64,000 bases of DNA. It comes from Ilumatobacteraceae bacterium. GTDB taxonomy: Bacteria; Actinomycetota; Acidimicrobiia; Acidimicrobiales; Ilumatobacteraceae. The notes beneath the pieces were generated by a model that worked only from the letters and a program-made list of their open reading frames with translations, did not search any database and was not told the origin of the DNA. Each line of letters begins with the position of its first letter. Position 1 is the stretch's first letter. The position numbers and the translations under genes were made by a program. Shown in pieces: positions 63,714 to 64,000 of this stretch. The stretch spans positions 115,342 to 179,341 of the forward strand of contig JAOBWK010000095.1 of the NCBI GenBank assembly GCA_025463305.1, given 5' to 3'.

Positions 63714-64000
63714 ATGTCGATCGTGCAACAGCCTGACCGCAACCTTGCTCTCGAGCTCGTCCGAGTCACCGAGTCCGCAGCGCTCGCTGCCTCCCGGTGG
63801 GTCGGGCGGGGCGACAAGAACGGTGCCGACGGTGCAGCGGTCGAGGCGATGCGGACCGTGCTGTCCACCGTGCAGATGGACGGCATCGTCGTCATCGGCG
63901 AGGGCGAGAAGGACGAAGCGCCGATGCTCTTCAACGGTGAGCGGATCGGCGACGGCACGCCGCCGAAGACCGACATCGCCGTCGACCCCATCGATGGCAC
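63714..64000 (+). CDS. glpX: Class II fructose-1,6-bisphosphatase, N-terminal part
   Basis: The visible 95 residues include [56 protein letters not shown] and the start of the metal site [10 protein letters not shown], all characteristic of GlpX. The enzyme hydrolyses fructose-1,6-bisphosphate in gluconeogenesis and is the usual type in actinobacteria. The gene runs off the window end. Confidence 0.93.
   Translation, partial: MSIVQQPDRNLALELVRVTESAALAASRWVGRGDKNGADGAAVEAMRTVLSTVQMDGIVVIGEGEKDEAPMLFNGERIGDGTPPKTDIAVDPIDG

Noticed and set aside
60545..64000. A single minus-strand frame open for 1151 codons across the whole last 3.4 kb
   Set aside because: Only its first-described part (60545-61318) is a gene; the remainder runs antisense or out of frame to the S9 peptidase gene, which has a complete catalytic triad and a promoter. 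Long empty frames are common in DNA this GC-rich.

Overview
The window is a stretch of a high-GC (roughly 70 %) actinobacterial chromosome with no rRNA, tRNA, phage, insertion sequence or CRISPR array visible. Several features point to an actinobacterium outside the best-studied genera, plausibly class Acidimicrobiia: an F420-type LLM oxidoreductase, an IclR regulator divergent from leuCD (the NdgR/LtbR arrangement), a GAAC-N4-GTTC LexA box, a PASTA kinase, the order ligA / methionine-synthase-like / mnmA / cysteine desulfurase known from mycobacteria, and a MoxR-DUF58-SpoIIM-RDD cluster also known from mycobacteria. The class is inference; the phylum is well supported.

Layout. 1-7.5 kb: end of a beta-lactamase-family hydrolase, an SDR lacking its catalytic residues, the IclR regulator, leuCD, a DEAD-box helicase, a trans-sulfuration-type PLP enzyme and an esterase. 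7.5-11 kb: homospermidine synthase translationally coupled to a 48-residue small protein, a META-domain lipoprotein and an LLM oxidoreductase. 11.1-17.6 kb: a five-gene operon joined by start/stop overlaps, encoding a lipoprotein, two peptidoglycan-binding-domain membrane-fusion proteins, and a MacB-like ABC ATPase and permease. 17.6-19.6 kb: leuA behind a classical attenuator (leader peptide [10 protein letters not shown] plus terminator). 19.6-28.2 kb: sunset-domain protein, ferredoxin, pyrF, serA, SCP2 protein, a small HTH protein, SDR and PASTA kinase. 28.2-34.8 kb: ligA, methionine-synthase-like protein, mnmA, cysteine desulfurase. 34.8-42.1 kb: RDD, SpoIIM, DUF58, MoxR and three membrane proteins. 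42.1-46.8 kb: methyltransferase, galT, SRPBCC protein, SOS-controlled dinB, azlCD. 46.9-52.5 kb: glycogen genes glgB, a GT4 glycogen-synthase-like gene and glgP. 52.5-57.4 kb: enoyl-CoA hydratase, lipoprotein, MeaB GTPase, Nfu and murA with an Asp in place of the fosfomycin-target Cys. 57.4-64 kb: MFS transporter, small enzymes, a J-domain protein, a duplicated DUF2007-like protein, an S9 peptidase, two small ORFs and the start of glpX.

Regulation. The most striking window-wide pattern is a TANNNT box placed 6-9 nt in front of about 25 start codons, usually without a Shine-Dalgarno sequence, which implies that leaderless transcription is the default for first genes of operons. At two divergent gene pairs (35.64 kb and 57.35 kb) the same few bases serve as the -10 box on both strands. 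Genes that do have a leader stand out: leuA, homospermidine synthase and the short ORFs before glpX.
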